Origin: Comamonas suwonensis
GTDB taxonomy: Bacteria > Pseudomonadota > Gammaproteobacteria > Burkholderiales > Burkholderiaceae_C
Direction: 5' to 3'
NCBI RefSeq assembly: GCF_012844455.2
Contig: NZ_JABBCQ020000005.1
Coordinates: 186,001 to 250,000, forward strand
Length of the DNA: 64,000 nt
Shown one piece after another: positions 24,984 through 34,077 of the stretch. Made by a program: the position numbers and the translations under genes. Below the pieces are notes generated by a model. That model was not told the DNA's origin. It worked only from the letters and a program-made list of their open reading frames with translations, and made no database searches. Position 1 is the stretch's first letter. Every line of letters starts with the position of its first letter.

Positions 24984-27188
24984 ATGTCAGTCAATACTCC
25001 TAAAGATTCCGGCACCCCTGGTGCTGGCGATTCCTCCGCGTCGTCGGATTCCTCGTCGGCACGCCCTGTTTTGCGTGCACCAGCCAAGGCCGAGAGGCCC
25101 GCTGAAGACCGTGGCTACCGATCCGGCGGCGACCGCTCCGATCGTGGCTCCCGTGGCGATGCACCGCGTGGTGATCGCGGCGCACGCCCTCAGCGTGACG
25201 ATCGTCCACGCTCCTCCGGCTATGGTCGCCCTGAGCAAGGTCGCCCATCCCGCGATGACGGCGACCGCCGTGGTGGCTTTGCCCCACGTGATGATCGTCC
25301 CCGATTTAACCGCGATGAGCGCCCCGCTCAAGGCGGCGAACGCAGCTTCGGCGGTGGTGACCGTGGCTTCCGACCTTACGGCGAGTCGCGTGATGGTGAT
25401 CGCGGTGGCGATCGTCCTCAAAATCGTGACTTTGGTGACCGTCCACGTTCGTCCGGTTTTGGTCGTCCTGACCAAGGTCGTCCAGAGCGCTCCGAAGGTG
25501 GCGAGCGCCGCGAGTTCCGTCCGCGTGACGACCGCCCTCAAGGTGGCCGTGATTTTGGTGACCGTCCACGTTCGTCCGGTTTTGGCCGTCCTGACCAAGG
25601 TCGTCCAGAGCGCTCCGAAGGTGGCGAGCGCCGCGAGTTCCGTCCGCGTGACGACCGCCGTGATGACCGCCCTCAAGGTGGCCGTGACTTTGGTGACCGT
25701 CCACGTTCCTCCGGTTTTGGCCGTCCTGACCAAGGTCGCCCAGAGCGCTCCGAAGGTGGTGAGCGTCGCGAGTTCCGTCCGAGTGACGACCGCCGTGATG
25801 ACCGCCCTCAAGGTGGCCGTGACTTTGGTGACCGTCCACGTTCGTCCGGTTTTGGCCGTCCTGACCAAGGTCGCCCAGAGCGCTCCGAAGGTGGCGAGCG
25901 CCGCGAGTTCCGTCCGCGTGATGACCGACGTGATGACCGTCCTCAAGGCGGCCGCGATTTTGGTGATCGTCCACAAAACCGTGGCTATGGTCGCCCTGAG
26001 CGTTCCGAAGGTGGTGAGCGCCGTGAATTCCGTCCGCGTGACGGCGAACGCCGCGACTATCAGCCCCGCGACGCTGAGCGTCGTGGCGGTGACCGCTTTG
26101 AAGGCCGCCGTGATGAGCGCCCTCAAGGTCGTGACTTTGGCGATCGTCCACAGAACCGTGGTTTTGGTGACCGTCCTGAAGGCCGTTCCTTTGACCGCAG
26201 CGACCGTGGTGGTGACCGCCGCAATGACGAGCGCCGTGGTGAGCGCCGCGACGACCGTCGCAATGAGCGTGGTGGCGAGCCTGAAAAGCGCCATATCCCC
26301 GGCTCGTTTATTTCTGAAGCGACCCGCCGCCCAACGACTGGTATCCGCACTTACCGTCCCGCCGCGGATGGTTCGGACCGCGTGATTCCCGTCAAGCTGC
26401 CCGAAGTGGTGGAAGCTCGTCAGGACGATCGTCCTGGCGCAGTTCGTATCAACAAGCGCATTGCGGACATGGGCATGTGCTCGCGTCGCGAGGCCGATGA
26501 GTGGGTGGAAAACGGCTGGGTGACGGTTAACGGCGAAGTCGCAATCATGGGCCAGAACGTGGTTCCCGGCGACAAGGTTGAGATCGACCAGAAGGCGCAG
26601 GAGCGCCAGGAGCAGCAAGTCACCATCCTGCTGCACAAGCCCATGGGTTATGTGAGCGGTCAGGCTGAAGACGGTCACGAACCGGCTGTGGTGCTGTTCA
26701 CCAACGAGAACCGCTGGAACGAAGACCGCAGCAAGACCCGCTTCAACTTCAGCCAGCTCAAGGGCCTGGCACCTTGCGGTCGTCTGGACATTGACTCCGT
26801 GGGCCTGCTGGTGATGACTCAGGATGGCCGCGTGGCCCGCCAGATCATTGGCGAGGACTCTGAGGTCGACAAGGAATATCTGGTGCGCGTGACCATGGGT
26901 GACCGCGACCTGGACATCCAGTCTGTCTTCCCTGAAGAAAAGCTGGAACTGCTGCGCCATGGCCTGTCGCTGGACGACCAGCCTCTGCAGCCCGCCAAGG
27001 TGGACTGGCAGAACCCCGAGCAGCTGCGTTTTGTGCTGACCGAAGGCAAGAAGCGTCAGATTCGCCGCATGTGCGAGCAAGTGGGTCTGCGCGTGGTGGG
27101 CCTCAAACGCATCCGCATCGGCGGCGTGACTTTAGGCAACTTGCCTGTAGGTCAGTGGCGTTACCTGGCTCCTCACGAGAGTTTCTGA
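24984..27188 (+). CDS. rluB: 23S rRNA pseudouridine synthase RluB with a 450-residue repetitive charged N-terminal tail
   Basis: A 734-residue protein. The catalytic part occupies about residues 486-734: an S4 RNA-binding domain (VRINKRIADMGMCSRREADE), then HKPMGYVSG and the RsuA/RluB motif CGRLDIDSVGLLV, whose Asp (about 601) is the nucleophile, ending with KKRQIRRMCEQVGLRV. RluB isomerises a uridine in helix 89 of 23S rRNA. The first 450 residues are Arg, Asp, Gly and Glu-rich low complexity, with tandem repeats at 25422-26048. The start at 24984 is the first ATG with the SVNTPKDS opening. The tail is probably disordered and may help RNA binding. Confidence 0.88.
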   Translation: MSVNTPKDSGTPGAGDSSASSDSSSARPVLRAPAKAERPAEDRGYRSGGDRSDRGSRGDAPRGDRGARPQRDDRPRSSGYGRPEQGRPSRDDGDRRGGFAPRDDRPRFNRDERPAQGGERSFGGGDRGFRPYGESRDGDRGGDRPQNRDFGDRPRSSGFGRPDQGRPERSEGGERREFRPRDDRPQGGRDFGDRPRSSGFGRPDQGRPERSEGGERREFRPRDDRRDDRPQGGRDFGDRPRSSGFGRPDQGRPERSEGGERREFRPSDDRRDDRPQGGRDFGDRPRSSGFGRPDQGRPERSEGGERREFRPRDDRRDDRPQGGRDFGDRPQNRGYGRPERSEGGERREFRPRDGERRDYQPRDAERRGGDRFEGRRDERPQGRDFGDRPQNRGFGDRPEGRSFDRSDRGGDRRNDERRGERRDDRRNERGGEPEKRHIPGSFISEATRRPTTGIRTYRPAADGSDRVIPVKLPEVVEARQDDRPGAVRINKRIADMGMCSRREADEWVENGWVTVNGEVAIMGQNVVPGDKVEIDQKAQERQEQQVTILLHKPMGYVSGQAEDGHEPAVVLFTNENRWNEDRSKTRFNFSQLKGLAPCGRLDIDSVGLLVMTQDGRVARQIIGEDSEVDKEYLVRVTMGDRDLDIQSVFPEEKLELLRHGLSLDDQPLQPAKVDWQNPEQLRFVLTEGKKRQIRRMCEQVGLRVVGLKRIRIGGVTLGNLPVGQWRYLAPHESF
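25422..26048 (+). repeat. In-frame tandem repeat of 135-bp units within rluB
   Basis: Units begin at 25422 (shortened, 123 bp), 25545, 25680, 25815 (135 bp each) and a partial unit at 25950. Each encodes a 45-residue block opening GRDFGDRPRSSGFGRPDQGR and closing with RRDDRPQG; the first lacks four residues (RRDD). Copies are nearly identical in DNA, which suggests recent expansion or continuing homogenisation. Unit number is likely to vary between strains. Confidence 0.9.
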
Positions 27189-27278
27189 TCCCCTGAGCCG
27201 CTTTGCGGCTTCCCCCAAGGGGACGGGCAGCTTCGCGGCGAGGCGGCTCTTGCTCGCTGCCCCTGAGGTGGTGTGTGG
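27186..27278. repeat. 3'-end repeat, family 2, copy 4
   Basis: Begins at the rluB stop with CCCCTGAGCCGCTTTGCGGC, then TTCCCCCAAGGGGACGGGC and a GGCGGCTCTTGCTCGCTGCC end. Same orientation relative to the upstream gene as the other three copies. Confidence 0.65.
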
Positions 27279-27316
27279 TGGTTTGATATGAAATAGGGCT
27301 ATAGCCCTTGATAGAT

Positions 27317-27361
27317 AAGCGCAAGCAGCTATTCTTTTTGAAATAGCGCTTGCGCTTTTTT
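27317..27361 (+). terminator. Intrinsic terminator of rluB built from a family 1 repeat
   Basis: AAGCGCAAGC (27317-27326) pairs with GCTTGCGCTT (27348-27357) and the inner GCTATT pairs with AATAGC (27342-27347), leaving an 8-base loop and one bulged A. A T-run follows. The core and the neighbouring TATAGC belong to the family 1 palindrome. Confidence 0.8.
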
Positions 27362-27375
27362 CTTGCCCAAAGCCC

Positions 27376-27404
27376 CTTGAAATATCAGGGGCTGTCCCGA
27401 GTTA
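27376..27404 (+). promoter_or_regulatory. Sigma-32 (heat-shock) type promoter of htpG
   Basis: CTTGAAA (27376-27382), exactly 13 bases, then CCCGAGTT (27396-27403). This is close to the RpoH consensus CTTGAAA-N13-CCCCATNT. It lies 67 bases before the htpG start, agreeing with heat-shock control of this chaperone. Confidence 0.68.
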
Positions 27405-27470
27405 TGACGATGAATCGCCTTGAGAGCATCTCCGGGCGGCTTTTGATTTCAGTTTTTCGCTCACAAAGAC

Positions 27471-29411
27471 ATGACAAAGCAAACCCATTCCTTCCAGGCC
27501 GAAGTGGCCCAGCTGCTCCACCTTGTTACGCATTCGCTGTATTCCAACCAGGAAATTTTCCTGCGCGAGCTGATCTCCAATGCTTCGGATGCTTGCGACA
27601 AACTGCGCTTTGAAGCGCTGGCAGATGCCAGCCTGTACGGCGATCAGCCCAATCTGGAAGTGCGTGTGTCCTTTGACAAGGCCGCCAAGACGCTGACCAT
27701 CACCGACACCGGCATCGGCATGACCGAGCAGGAAGCCATCGACAACCTGGGCACGATCGCCAAGAGCGGCACCAAGGCGTTCATGGACAAGCTGTCTGGC
27801 GATCAGAAGGCGGATTCGCAGCTGATCGGCCAGTTTGGCGTGGGCTTTTACTCCGGCTTCATCGTGGCCGACAAGATCACCGTGGAAACCCGCCGTGCCG
27901 GTGCTCCGACGTCTGAAGGCGTGCGCTGGATCAGCGGCGGCACGGGCGACTTCGAGATCGAGCAAATCGAGCGCGCCGAGCGCGGCACCAGCATTGCCCT
28001 GCACCTGCGTGATGATGCTGAAGAGTTCCTCAACGGCTACAAGCTCAAGCAAGTCATTGCCAAGTACTCCGACCACATCAGCCTGCCCATCTTGATGGAA
28101 AAGGAAGAGTGGAAGGACGGCGAGAACGATCAGCCCGGCGAGATGGTCAAGACCGGCGAGTGGGAAACCGTGAACAAGGCCAGCGCCCTGTGGACCCGTG
28201 CCAAGAAGGACATCACGGAAGAGCAGTACAAGGAGTTCTACAAGGCCATCAGCCATGACTTCGAGGACCCGCTGACCTGGAGCCACAACCGCGTTGAAGG
28301 CAATACCGAGTACACGCAGCTGCTCTATATCCCCGGCAAGGCGCCGTTTGACCTGTACCAGCGCGACAAGCACGCCGGCATCAAGCTCTATGTGAAGCGT
28401 GTCTTCATCATGGACGACGCCGAAGCGCTGATGCCTCAGTACCTGCGCTTTGTGAAGGGCGTGATCGACTCGGCCAATCTGCCGCTGAACGTCAGCCGCG
28501 AGCTGCTGCAGGAAAGCCGCGACGTGAAGCTGATCCGCGAAGGCTCGGCCAAGCGCGTGTTGTCCATGCTGGAAGATCTGGCTCGCCACGACAAGCACGA
28601 AGCGGGTGCAGACGGCGTGACCGATGTGGTGGATGCGGACGACAAGGCCAAGGAAGGCAAGTTCACGCAGTTCTACAACGAGTTTGGTGCCGTGCTCAAG
28701 GAAGGCCTGGGCGAAGACCAAGCCAACAAGGACCGCATTGCCAAGCTGCTGCGCTTTGCATCGACCACGCACGAAGGCCTGAATACCTCGTTTGCCGATT
28801 ACAAGGCCCGCATGCAGGATGGCCAGGATGCCATCTACTACATCACCGCCGATACGCTGGCCGCTGCCAAGAACAGCCCGCAGCTGGAAGTCTTCAAGAA
28901 AAAGGGCATTGAAGTGCTCTTGATGACGGACCGCGTGGACGAGTGGGCGCTGAACTTTGTGCATGAGTTTGACGGCACGCCGCTGCAATCCGTGGCCAAG
29001 GGTGCTGTGGACCTGGGCAAGCTGCAGAACGACGAAGAGAAGAAGGCGGCTGAAGAAGCGGCTGAAGTCTTCAAGCCCGTGCTGGCCAAGCTCAAGGAAG
29101 CGCTCAAGGACAAGGCGGATGACGTGCGCGCTACCAGCCGTCTGGTGGATTCGCCTGCCTGCTTGGTCGTCAGCGATGACGGCATGAGCCTGCAACTGGC
29201 TCGTTTGCTCAAGCAGGCCGGTCAGGCAGCGCCTGAATCCAAGCCCGTGCTGGAAGTGAACCCCGATCACCCGCTGGTCAAGAAGCTGGACGGCTCCGTC
29301 CACTTCCATGATCTGGCGCAGATTCTGTTTGACCAGGCAGTGCTGGCCGAAGGTGGCCTGCCCGAAGACCCGGCGGCCTATGTCAAGCGTGTGAACGCGC
29401 TGCTGGCTTAA
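27471..29411 (+). CDS. htpG: Molecular chaperone HtpG (bacterial Hsp90)
   Basis: A 646-residue cytosolic ATP-dependent chaperone with all three Hsp90 parts. The GHKL ATPase domain shows [42 protein letters not shown] and [11 protein letters not shown]; the middle domain shows [12 protein letters not shown], with the conserved catalytic-loop Arg; the C-terminal dimerisation domain ends LLA. Length is close to other betaproteobacterial HtpG. No eukaryotic MEEVD end is present, as expected. A sigma-32-like promoter lies upstream and a strong terminator downstream, so it appears monocistronic. Confidence 0.97.
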   Translation: MTKQTHSFQAEVAQLLHLVTHSLYSNQEIFLRELISNASDACDKLRFEALADASLYGDQPNLEVRVSFDKAAKTLTITDTGIGMTEQEAIDNLGTIAKSGTKAFMDKLSGDQKADSQLIGQFGVGFYSGFIVADKITVETRRAGAPTSEGVRWISGGTGDFEIEQIERAERGTSIALHLRDDAEEFLNGYKLKQVIAKYSDHISLPILMEKEEWKDGENDQPGEMVKTGEWETVNKASALWTRAKKDITEEQYKEFYKAISHDFEDPLTWSHNRVEGNTEYTQLLYIPGKAPFDLYQRDKHAGIKLYVKRVFIMDDAEALMPQYLRFVKGVIDSANLPLNVSRELLQESRDVKLIREGSAKRVLSMLEDLARHDKHEAGADGVTDVVDADDKAKEGKFTQFYNEFGAVLKEGLGEDQANKDRIAKLLRFASTTHEGLNTSFADYKARMQDGQDAIYYITADTLAAAKNSPQLEVFKKKGIEVLLMTDRVDEWALNFVHEFDGTPLQSVAKGAVDLGKLQNDEEKKAAEEAAEVFKPVLAKLKEALKDKADDVRATSRLVDSPACLVVSDDGMSLQLARLLKQAGQAAPESKPVLEVNPDHPLVKKLDGSVHFHDLAQILFDQAVLAEGGLPEDPAAYVKRVNALLA

Positions 29412-29426
29412 TCGCTTCAGCCTCAT

Positions 29427-29467
29427 AAAAAATCCCCGCAGAGTGCTGGCTCTGCGGGGATTTTTTT
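29427..29467. terminator. Bidirectional intrinsic terminator after htpG
   Basis: AATCCCCGCAGAG, a six-base loop TGCTGG, CTCTGCGGGGATT, flanked by A- and T-runs. It separates htpG from the convergent dehydrogenase gene. Confidence 0.93.
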
Positions 29468-29499
29468 GATGGGTTGTGGTGGGTGCCAGTCAGCGCGAT

Positions 29500-30420
29500 T
29501 CAGGCTTTCAATACTTGCAGCGCATTGTGTACGGACGCGACACCCATCTTGATATAGGCATCAGCCGTGATCCCACCGATATGTGGACTCAATACGATGC
29601 GCGGCTCGTCGTGAAAAAGATGCGGATGAACCATGGGTTCTATCGCAAAACTGTCCAAACCTGCTGCGCCCACTTGACCACTCTTCACCGCGTCCAGCAG
29701 AGCTTGCTCATCAATCAAGCCGCCTCTGGCGGTGTTCACAATGAGCACGCCAGATTTGCATTCAGCCAAAGAGCTTGCATTGAGCAAATGAGCGTTTTCC
29801 TTCGTCAAAGGGCAGTGCAAAGAGATGACGTCCGATTCACTCAGAATGGCGTTCCAATCTGCCCGCTGCACAAAAGCCGGCAGCTCTTTGGCATAGGGAT
29901 CAAAGCCCAGCACCCGCATGCCCATGGCATTTGCCACTTTGGCAAAACGCAAACCGATGGCGCCCAAGCCCACGACGCCGACTGTGCGCCCTTCGAGCTC
30001 CACATTTTTGTGCGTAGCCTTGTCCCAATGGCCTGCGCGCATGCGTTGATCCAGCTGGACCACGGATTTGGCACATGCCAGCATCAAAGCCAGGGCCTGC
30101 TCCGCGACGGCCGCGGCATTGGCACCTACGGCCGCGACGACCCGAATGCCGCGCTCCTCTGCAGCCTGTTTGTCGATGGTGTCCGTGCCGCTGCCATGCT
30201 TGGAAATCACCCGCAGACTGGGCGCTGCATCCATGGCCTGCTTCCCCACCTTGCTATAGCGAACGATGATGCCCACCGGATCATGCTGTTGGCAAAGACG
30301 CACCACGTCATCTTCAGTGGGCGTCTTGCCCGCATACACCATGTCGAAGTCGGTCAACAATGCCAAGGCTTGCGGTGCCAGGTCTGCACCTGTCACCAAA
30401 AAAACGGGGCGCTTGCTCAT
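29500..30420 (-). CDS. D-isomer 2-hydroxyacid dehydrogenase (phosphoglycerate dehydrogenase-like)
   Basis: A 306-residue NAD(P)-dependent dehydrogenase. The substrate-domain loop SKHGSGTDTID, the nucleotide-binding GLGAIGLRFAKVA, HCPLTKENAHLL, NTARGGLIDEQAL with the catalytic Arg, the catalytic Glu in the IEPMVHPHLF region and the catalytic His in LSPHIGGIT are all visible. No regulatory ACT domain follows, so it is not a full SerA. Its ATG overlaps the TGA of the RraA-like gene by four bases (ATGA at 30417-30420), proving close coupling. With the aldolase and Bug receptor it probably handles an imported hydroxy- or oxo-dicarboxylate. Confidence 0.87.
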   Translation of the reverse strand: MSKRPVFLVTGADLAPQALALLTDFDMVYAGKTPTEDDVVRLCQQHDPVGIIVRYSKVGKQAMDAAPSLRVISKHGSGTDTIDKQAAEERGIRVVAAVGANAAAVAEQALALMLACAKSVVQLDQRMRAGHWDKATHKNVELEGRTVGVVGLGAIGLRFAKVANAMGMRVLGFDPYAKELPAFVQRADWNAILSESDVISLHCPLTKENAHLLNASSLAECKSGVLIVNTARGGLIDEQALLDAVKSGQVGAAGLDSFAIEPMVHPHLFHDEPRIVLSPHIGGITADAYIKMGVASVHNALQVLKA

Positions 30421-31115
30421 AGCGTTTCCCCGTCACGGATCACACCCGCAGCGCGCAATGCACCATCCAACCAGGCCGGCGCCAGCGCTAAGCGATTTTG
30501 GATGTCGGCAATGCGTTTGGTTTCTGCAGCCACCTTGTCGGCAGCCAGGGGTAGCATCGCCGCCGCCTTGGCACGCTCAATGACAGTCACACCATCGGCA
30601 TCGCCCACCACCAGGTCACCTGGGTGTACGGTCACACCGCCAATGGAGATGGGGTGATTCAAGCGACCGGGAACAAATTTTGTCGGCCCATTCGGATTCA
30701 GGCCTGCGGCATACATGGGAAAGCCCAGTTCGCGGATGGCTTCACTATCACGCACCGCGCCATCAATCACCACGGCAGCAATGCCCAAGGCTACACATTG
30801 CTGCGACATGATTTCCCCCATCAGAGCACTGGAGAGGTCACCCTTGCCATCCACCACGATGACATCACCGGGCTGTGCCACCGCCATGGCGGCATGAATC
30901 ATCAGGTTGTCGCCTGGGCGTACCTCGACAGTGATGGCGGGCCCTGCAAAACGCATGCTGGGAGCCAACGGCGCAATGCGACCGTGCAGGCCGCCACGGC
31001 GGCCGGCCACGTCGGCCAGGATGGAGGAAGGAAATTGGGCAGCTTGTTCAACCACTTGCGCATCGACGCGCGCAATATCGCGAACCACATCAGGCAATGC
31101 AGCGGCTTGACTCAT
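30417..31115 (-). CDS. RraA-family 4-hydroxy-4-methyl-2-oxoglutarate aldolase-like protein
   Basis: A 232-residue protein of the RraA fold, which contains class II pyruvate aldolases and an RNase E inhibitor. Aldolase residues appear as GEIMSQQ, then VIDGAVRDSEAI with the Arg-Asp pair that binds pyruvate and metal, and VHPGDLVVGDADGVTVI. Location between a hydroxyacid dehydrogenase and a Bug receptor argues for a metabolic aldolase or oxaloacetate decarboxylase, not RNA control. An AGGAG sequence precedes the start at 31115. Confidence 0.83.
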   Translation of the reverse strand: MSQAAALPDVVRDIARVDAQVVEQAAQFPSSILADVAGRRGGLHGRIAPLAPSMRFAGPAITVEVRPGDNLMIHAAMAVAQPGDVIVVDGKGDLSSALMGEIMSQQCVALGIAAVVIDGAVRDSEAIRELGFPMYAAGLNPNGPTKFVPGRLNHPISIGGVTVHPGDLVVGDADGVTVIERAKAAAMLPLAADKVAAETKRIADIQNRLALAPAWLDGALRAAGVIRDGETL

Positions 31116-31181
31116 AAGAATCTCCAGGAGGGCCGGAGCATTCCGGCCGATTGAGGGGTGAGAAAGAAGGAAGAGGCTGGA

Positions 31182-32152
31182 TCAGTCGATGCGCGCGCCG
31201 GACTGCTTGACCACCTGCCCCCAGCGCACGATGTCTTCTTTGATCAAAGCGGCAAACTGCTCAGGAGTGCCGCCGACAGGGACAGCACCTTGATCGCTGA
31301 GTTTTTTCCGTAGATCCGCCTGACCCAAGGCTTTATTGAATTCGCTGTTGAGCTTGGTGATCACTTCCTTGGGCGTTCCATTAGGCGCAAGCAATCCAAA
31401 CCATGTCACGGCGTCAAAGCCTTTGTAGCCGGATTCGTTGATGCTCGGTACGTCAGGCAGGTCATCCACTCGCTTGGCGGAGGTCACGGCCAGCGAGCGC
31501 ATCTTGCCTTGCCGGATTTGTCCGATCAACGTGGGGACCGATCCCAGGTACAGATCCACATTTCCGCTGACCACATCGGTCAATGCCTGAGCTGCGCCTT
31601 TGTAAGGGACATGCTGCATCTTGATTCCTGCTGCCGACTGCAGCAGCTCGCCGGTCAGGTGCGCCACCGTGCCATTGCCGGGGGACGCAAAGTTGAGATG
31701 CTTGGGTTTGGCTTTGGCCGCTCTCACTACGTCAGCAAGTGTCTTGTACGGCGCATTGGTGCCTGTTACCAGCACAAAGGGCGCGTTGGCAACCAGCACG
31801 ATGGGCATCAAATCTTTTACCGAGTCATAGGGCATCTTGGCGTACAACGACGGACTGATCGCGAGGTTGCTGGACTGTCCTAGCACGATGGTGTAGCCAT
31901 CCGCAGGTGCCTTGACGGCCATATCTACCCCATATTGCCGGCCGCACCAGGCTTGTTCTCCACCACAAAGACCCAGCCTGTGGCGCTGGTCACTTTTTGT
32001 GTGACTTCGCGCGCAATGATGTCGGTGCCGCCTCCTGCGGGGAAAGGCACAACGACCCGGATGGGGCGATTGGGGTAGCTCTGTGCGTGCGACGTCGCTG
32101 CTGCAGCAGCGAAAACACAGAAAGTGACCAAGGTACGACGGTTCAGCAACAT
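31182..32152 (-). pseudogene. Bug/TctC-family periplasmic receptor interrupted by a one-base frameshift
   Basis: Two adjoining frames together make one receptor. The first (32152 to about 31925) carries the signal peptide (MLLNRRTLVTFC to SHAQS), RVVVPFPAGGGTDIIAREV and VENKPGAAGNMG, then meets a TAG at 31927-31925. The second, starting at once with VDMAVKAPADGYTIVLGQSS, continues the family pattern to the stop at 31182. Adding one G to the GGGG run (31928-31931, seen as CCCC on the plus strand) restores a 323-residue protein of normal length. GGAG precedes the start. It follows a LysR gene divergently and precedes the aldolase. A sequencing error in the homopolymer is possible. Confidence 0.82.
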
Positions 32153-32274
32153 GTATGTCTCCAATTTAGGATCGGCTACAGCGCCGAATTTTTTGTGATG
32201 TGCTTGAGTATTAGGTCTGCAAAAGATACAGTCCAATCGATAATTCTTTCAAATACATCAATACAGCTTTTGCT

Positions 32275-33165
32275 ATGGATCTGCGTGATCTTCGCTACTT
32301 TGAAACCATTGCTGAACTCGAACATATTGGGCAAGCCACAGAGCGCCTGCACCGGACCCAGCCGGCGTTGACGAGCTGCATACGCCGGTTGGAAGCAGAG
32401 TGTGGTGCCCCCTTGTTCGAAAAGTCAGGCCGCGGTATTCGACTGACAGCGGCAGGTCAGGTCTTGCTCAAATGGGCACAACGCCTGCGCTTCGACGCTG
32501 AAGATGCAAAACGGGAAATTGCAGACATGGCCCTCGGCCTGTCTGGCCATATTCGCCTGGGCATCGTGCCGACTGCTGCGCAATTTCTGTTGCCACAAGC
32601 GGCGCGGCAACTCATGGCGCAGGCTCCGGAAGTCACGTTGCGAACCGTGGTGGGCCTAGTTGACACGCTGCGTCCGCAACTGCAATCGGGGGCAATTGAT
32701 TTGCTCGTGGGGACTGAAGGCCCCGATGAGCCCGGCTATATCTCACAAGTGCTGACATCGGACACCATCGTCGTGGCTGCCAGCGCAGAGCATGAAATAC
32801 ACCGCATACAACCGGGTTTGCGGGATTTGACGGCGTACCGCTGGGTGCTGCAACCTCCGGGCGCTCCCACCCGAGATTGGCTGGATCACACGTTTGACCG
32901 TAAACGCCTGCCGCGCCCTAGGGTGCAGGTAGAAAGCACCATGCTATTGATGCTGCCCGCATTGATTGCAGAGACCAAGCTGCTGAGCTTCATCTCACGT
33001 CATCACCTTGAGAGTACCCATGCAGCATCTCGTCTGCGTGAAGTTCCCATCAAGGAAACAACAATGACCCGGCGGCTCGTTGTCACCTACCGCGAGAAAA
33101 GCTATGTAGCGCCTGCGGCCAGACTGTTGATCGATTTGCTGTCCAGTGCGGCAGTCAGCGATTAA
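32275..33165 (+). CDS. LysR-family transcriptional regulator
   Basis: A 296-residue regulator with the N-terminal LysR helix-turn-helix (MDLRDLRYFETIAE, QATERLHRTQPALTSCIRRL, GRGIRLTAAGQVLL) and a C-terminal inducer domain. It is divergent from the frameshifted receptor, aldolase and dehydrogenase genes, with a 122-base gap, the standard arrangement for LysR control of an adjacent catabolic operon. I could not pick out a convincing T-N11-A site. If the receptor is really broken, the regulator may still control the two enzymes. Confidence 0.9.
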   Translation: MDLRDLRYFETIAELEHIGQATERLHRTQPALTSCIRRLEAECGAPLFEKSGRGIRLTAAGQVLLKWAQRLRFDAEDAKREIADMALGLSGHIRLGIVPTAAQFLLPQAARQLMAQAPEVTLRTVVGLVDTLRPQLQSGAIDLLVGTEGPDEPGYISQVLTSDTIVVAASAEHEIHRIQPGLRDLTAYRWVLQPPGAPTRDWLDHTFDRKRLPRPRVQVESTMLLMLPALIAETKLLSFISRHHLESTHAASRLREVPIKETTMTRRLVVTYREKSYVAPAARLLIDLLSSAAVSD

Positions 33166-33323
33166 GAATGGCCCAACCACCCAGCGTGGGAGCGGGCACT
33201 CGCTGGGCGCATTAGCAACTGACGCGAGTGGACCTGGGTTGATAGATGAACGTCCCTGGATTGACCTAATCAGGGAATGCGCAACCCAAGACGCTCGACA
33301 TTGGCATACACCTAGTCCAAAAA

Positions 33324-33339
33324 CTGTATAAATAAACAG
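33324..33339. promoter_or_regulatory. LexA-type SOS box
   Basis: CTGTATAAATAAACAG has the CTGT-N8-ACAG architecture and agrees with the E. coli-type LexA consensus CTGTATATATATACAG at 14 of 16 positions. It includes a TATAAA that could be a -10 element and lies 41 bases before the gene at 33380. Betaproteobacterial LexA proteins recognise this kind of site. Confidence 0.72.
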
Positions 33340-33379
33340 TAAAATTAGAGCTTGGTAGCTCCATAAAAAAAGGCCAAAC

Positions 33380-33871
33380 ATGTCAATAGAACTCGAACAA
33401 GAAGACGTCTCCATCTTCGAAGACCGCCTTTGGCATCACAAGGGCTGGGAAGCCCGCGTGATCAAGAATGAAGATGACGATGGCTGGGCAGTAGCGATGA
33501 CTCAAGACGGCCAGGCGGAGCCCGCTCTGGTCGGCCCATGGACTATGGGTCGCGACAAGAAAAGTCCTAAGCCACTTGACGTGTCGGCCTTCAATACGCT
33601 GGTGAAGACTGCCAGCGAAATAATACGCAGGCATGAGCAGCACCAGGCAGCGATGCTGCACAAAACGATAGAGATTGAAGTTCGTGGACTGCGCGTGGTG
33701 GTGGCTCTCGATATTGAGCCCGATGAAGAGAACCCCACGGCGACTCTCACGGCCACTGCTGCGGACGGTAGCCAGCTGGCCAAGGTAAGAGCCCGTCCTG
33801 ACCAAGGTCTTACCCGTGCATCTGCGCAGCGCTGGGCAGACGCAGGCTACCCGCGTGCGAGTGAGGACTAA
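33380..33871 (+). CDS. Uncharacterised protein downstream of a LexA-type box
   Basis: A 163-residue, acidic, soluble protein without signal peptide or membrane helix. I do not recognise a named domain. The N-terminal half contains GWEARVIKNEDDDGWAVAM and LVGPWTMGRDKKSPKPLD, the latter looking like a surface-binding block; the C-terminal half ends with TRASAQRWADAGYPR. An AAAAAGGCC ribosome site precedes the ATG. The gene is alone, with a SOS-type operator in its promoter, so induction by DNA damage is predicted. Whether it acts in repair, in damage tolerance, or is a relic of a mobile element cannot be judged here. Confidence 0.72.
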   Translation: MSIELEQEDVSIFEDRLWHHKGWEARVIKNEDDDGWAVAMTQDGQAEPALVGPWTMGRDKKSPKPLDVSAFNTLVKTASEIIRRHEQHQAAMLHKTIEIEVRGLRVVVALDIEPDEENPTATLTATAADGSQLAKVRARPDQGLTRASAQRWADAGYPRASED

Positions 33872-34035
33872 ATCTAGGAGCAAGACTCTGGCTTTACTTC
33901 ACGTGCGGTTTGGAAATAAAGAGATGTTCTTTGCTCAGGAGTGCTGAGCAATTGCAACAGGTCACCACTATCCCTCTCGGTCGACTGACTTGATGTTTAT
34001 GCCTCAGGTTTTTTCAGTCGAAAAGCACATGAAAA

Positions 34036-34077
34036 TTGCCTCCAGCACTTATCCATAAAGCGCTGAGAGCTATCAAT
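34036..34077. repeat. Palindromic repeat, family 1
   Basis: TTGCCTCCAGCACTTATCCA followed by TAAAGCGCTGAGAGCTATCA. It abuts the stop codon of the minus-strand MFS gene at 34078. Confidence 0.6.

Noticed and set aside
25422-26048. CRISPR array
   Set aside because: Repeats of 135 bp are contiguous, without spacers, in frame and protein-coding.
24987-27080. Very long open frame antisense to rluB (about 700 codons), and another in a second plus-strand frame (24850-26385)
   Set aside because: They arise from the biased CGN/GAY/GGN codons and the 135-bp repeats of the rluB tail, which avoid stops in all frames. The products are monotonous Ala/Thr/Val/Arg strings without domains.
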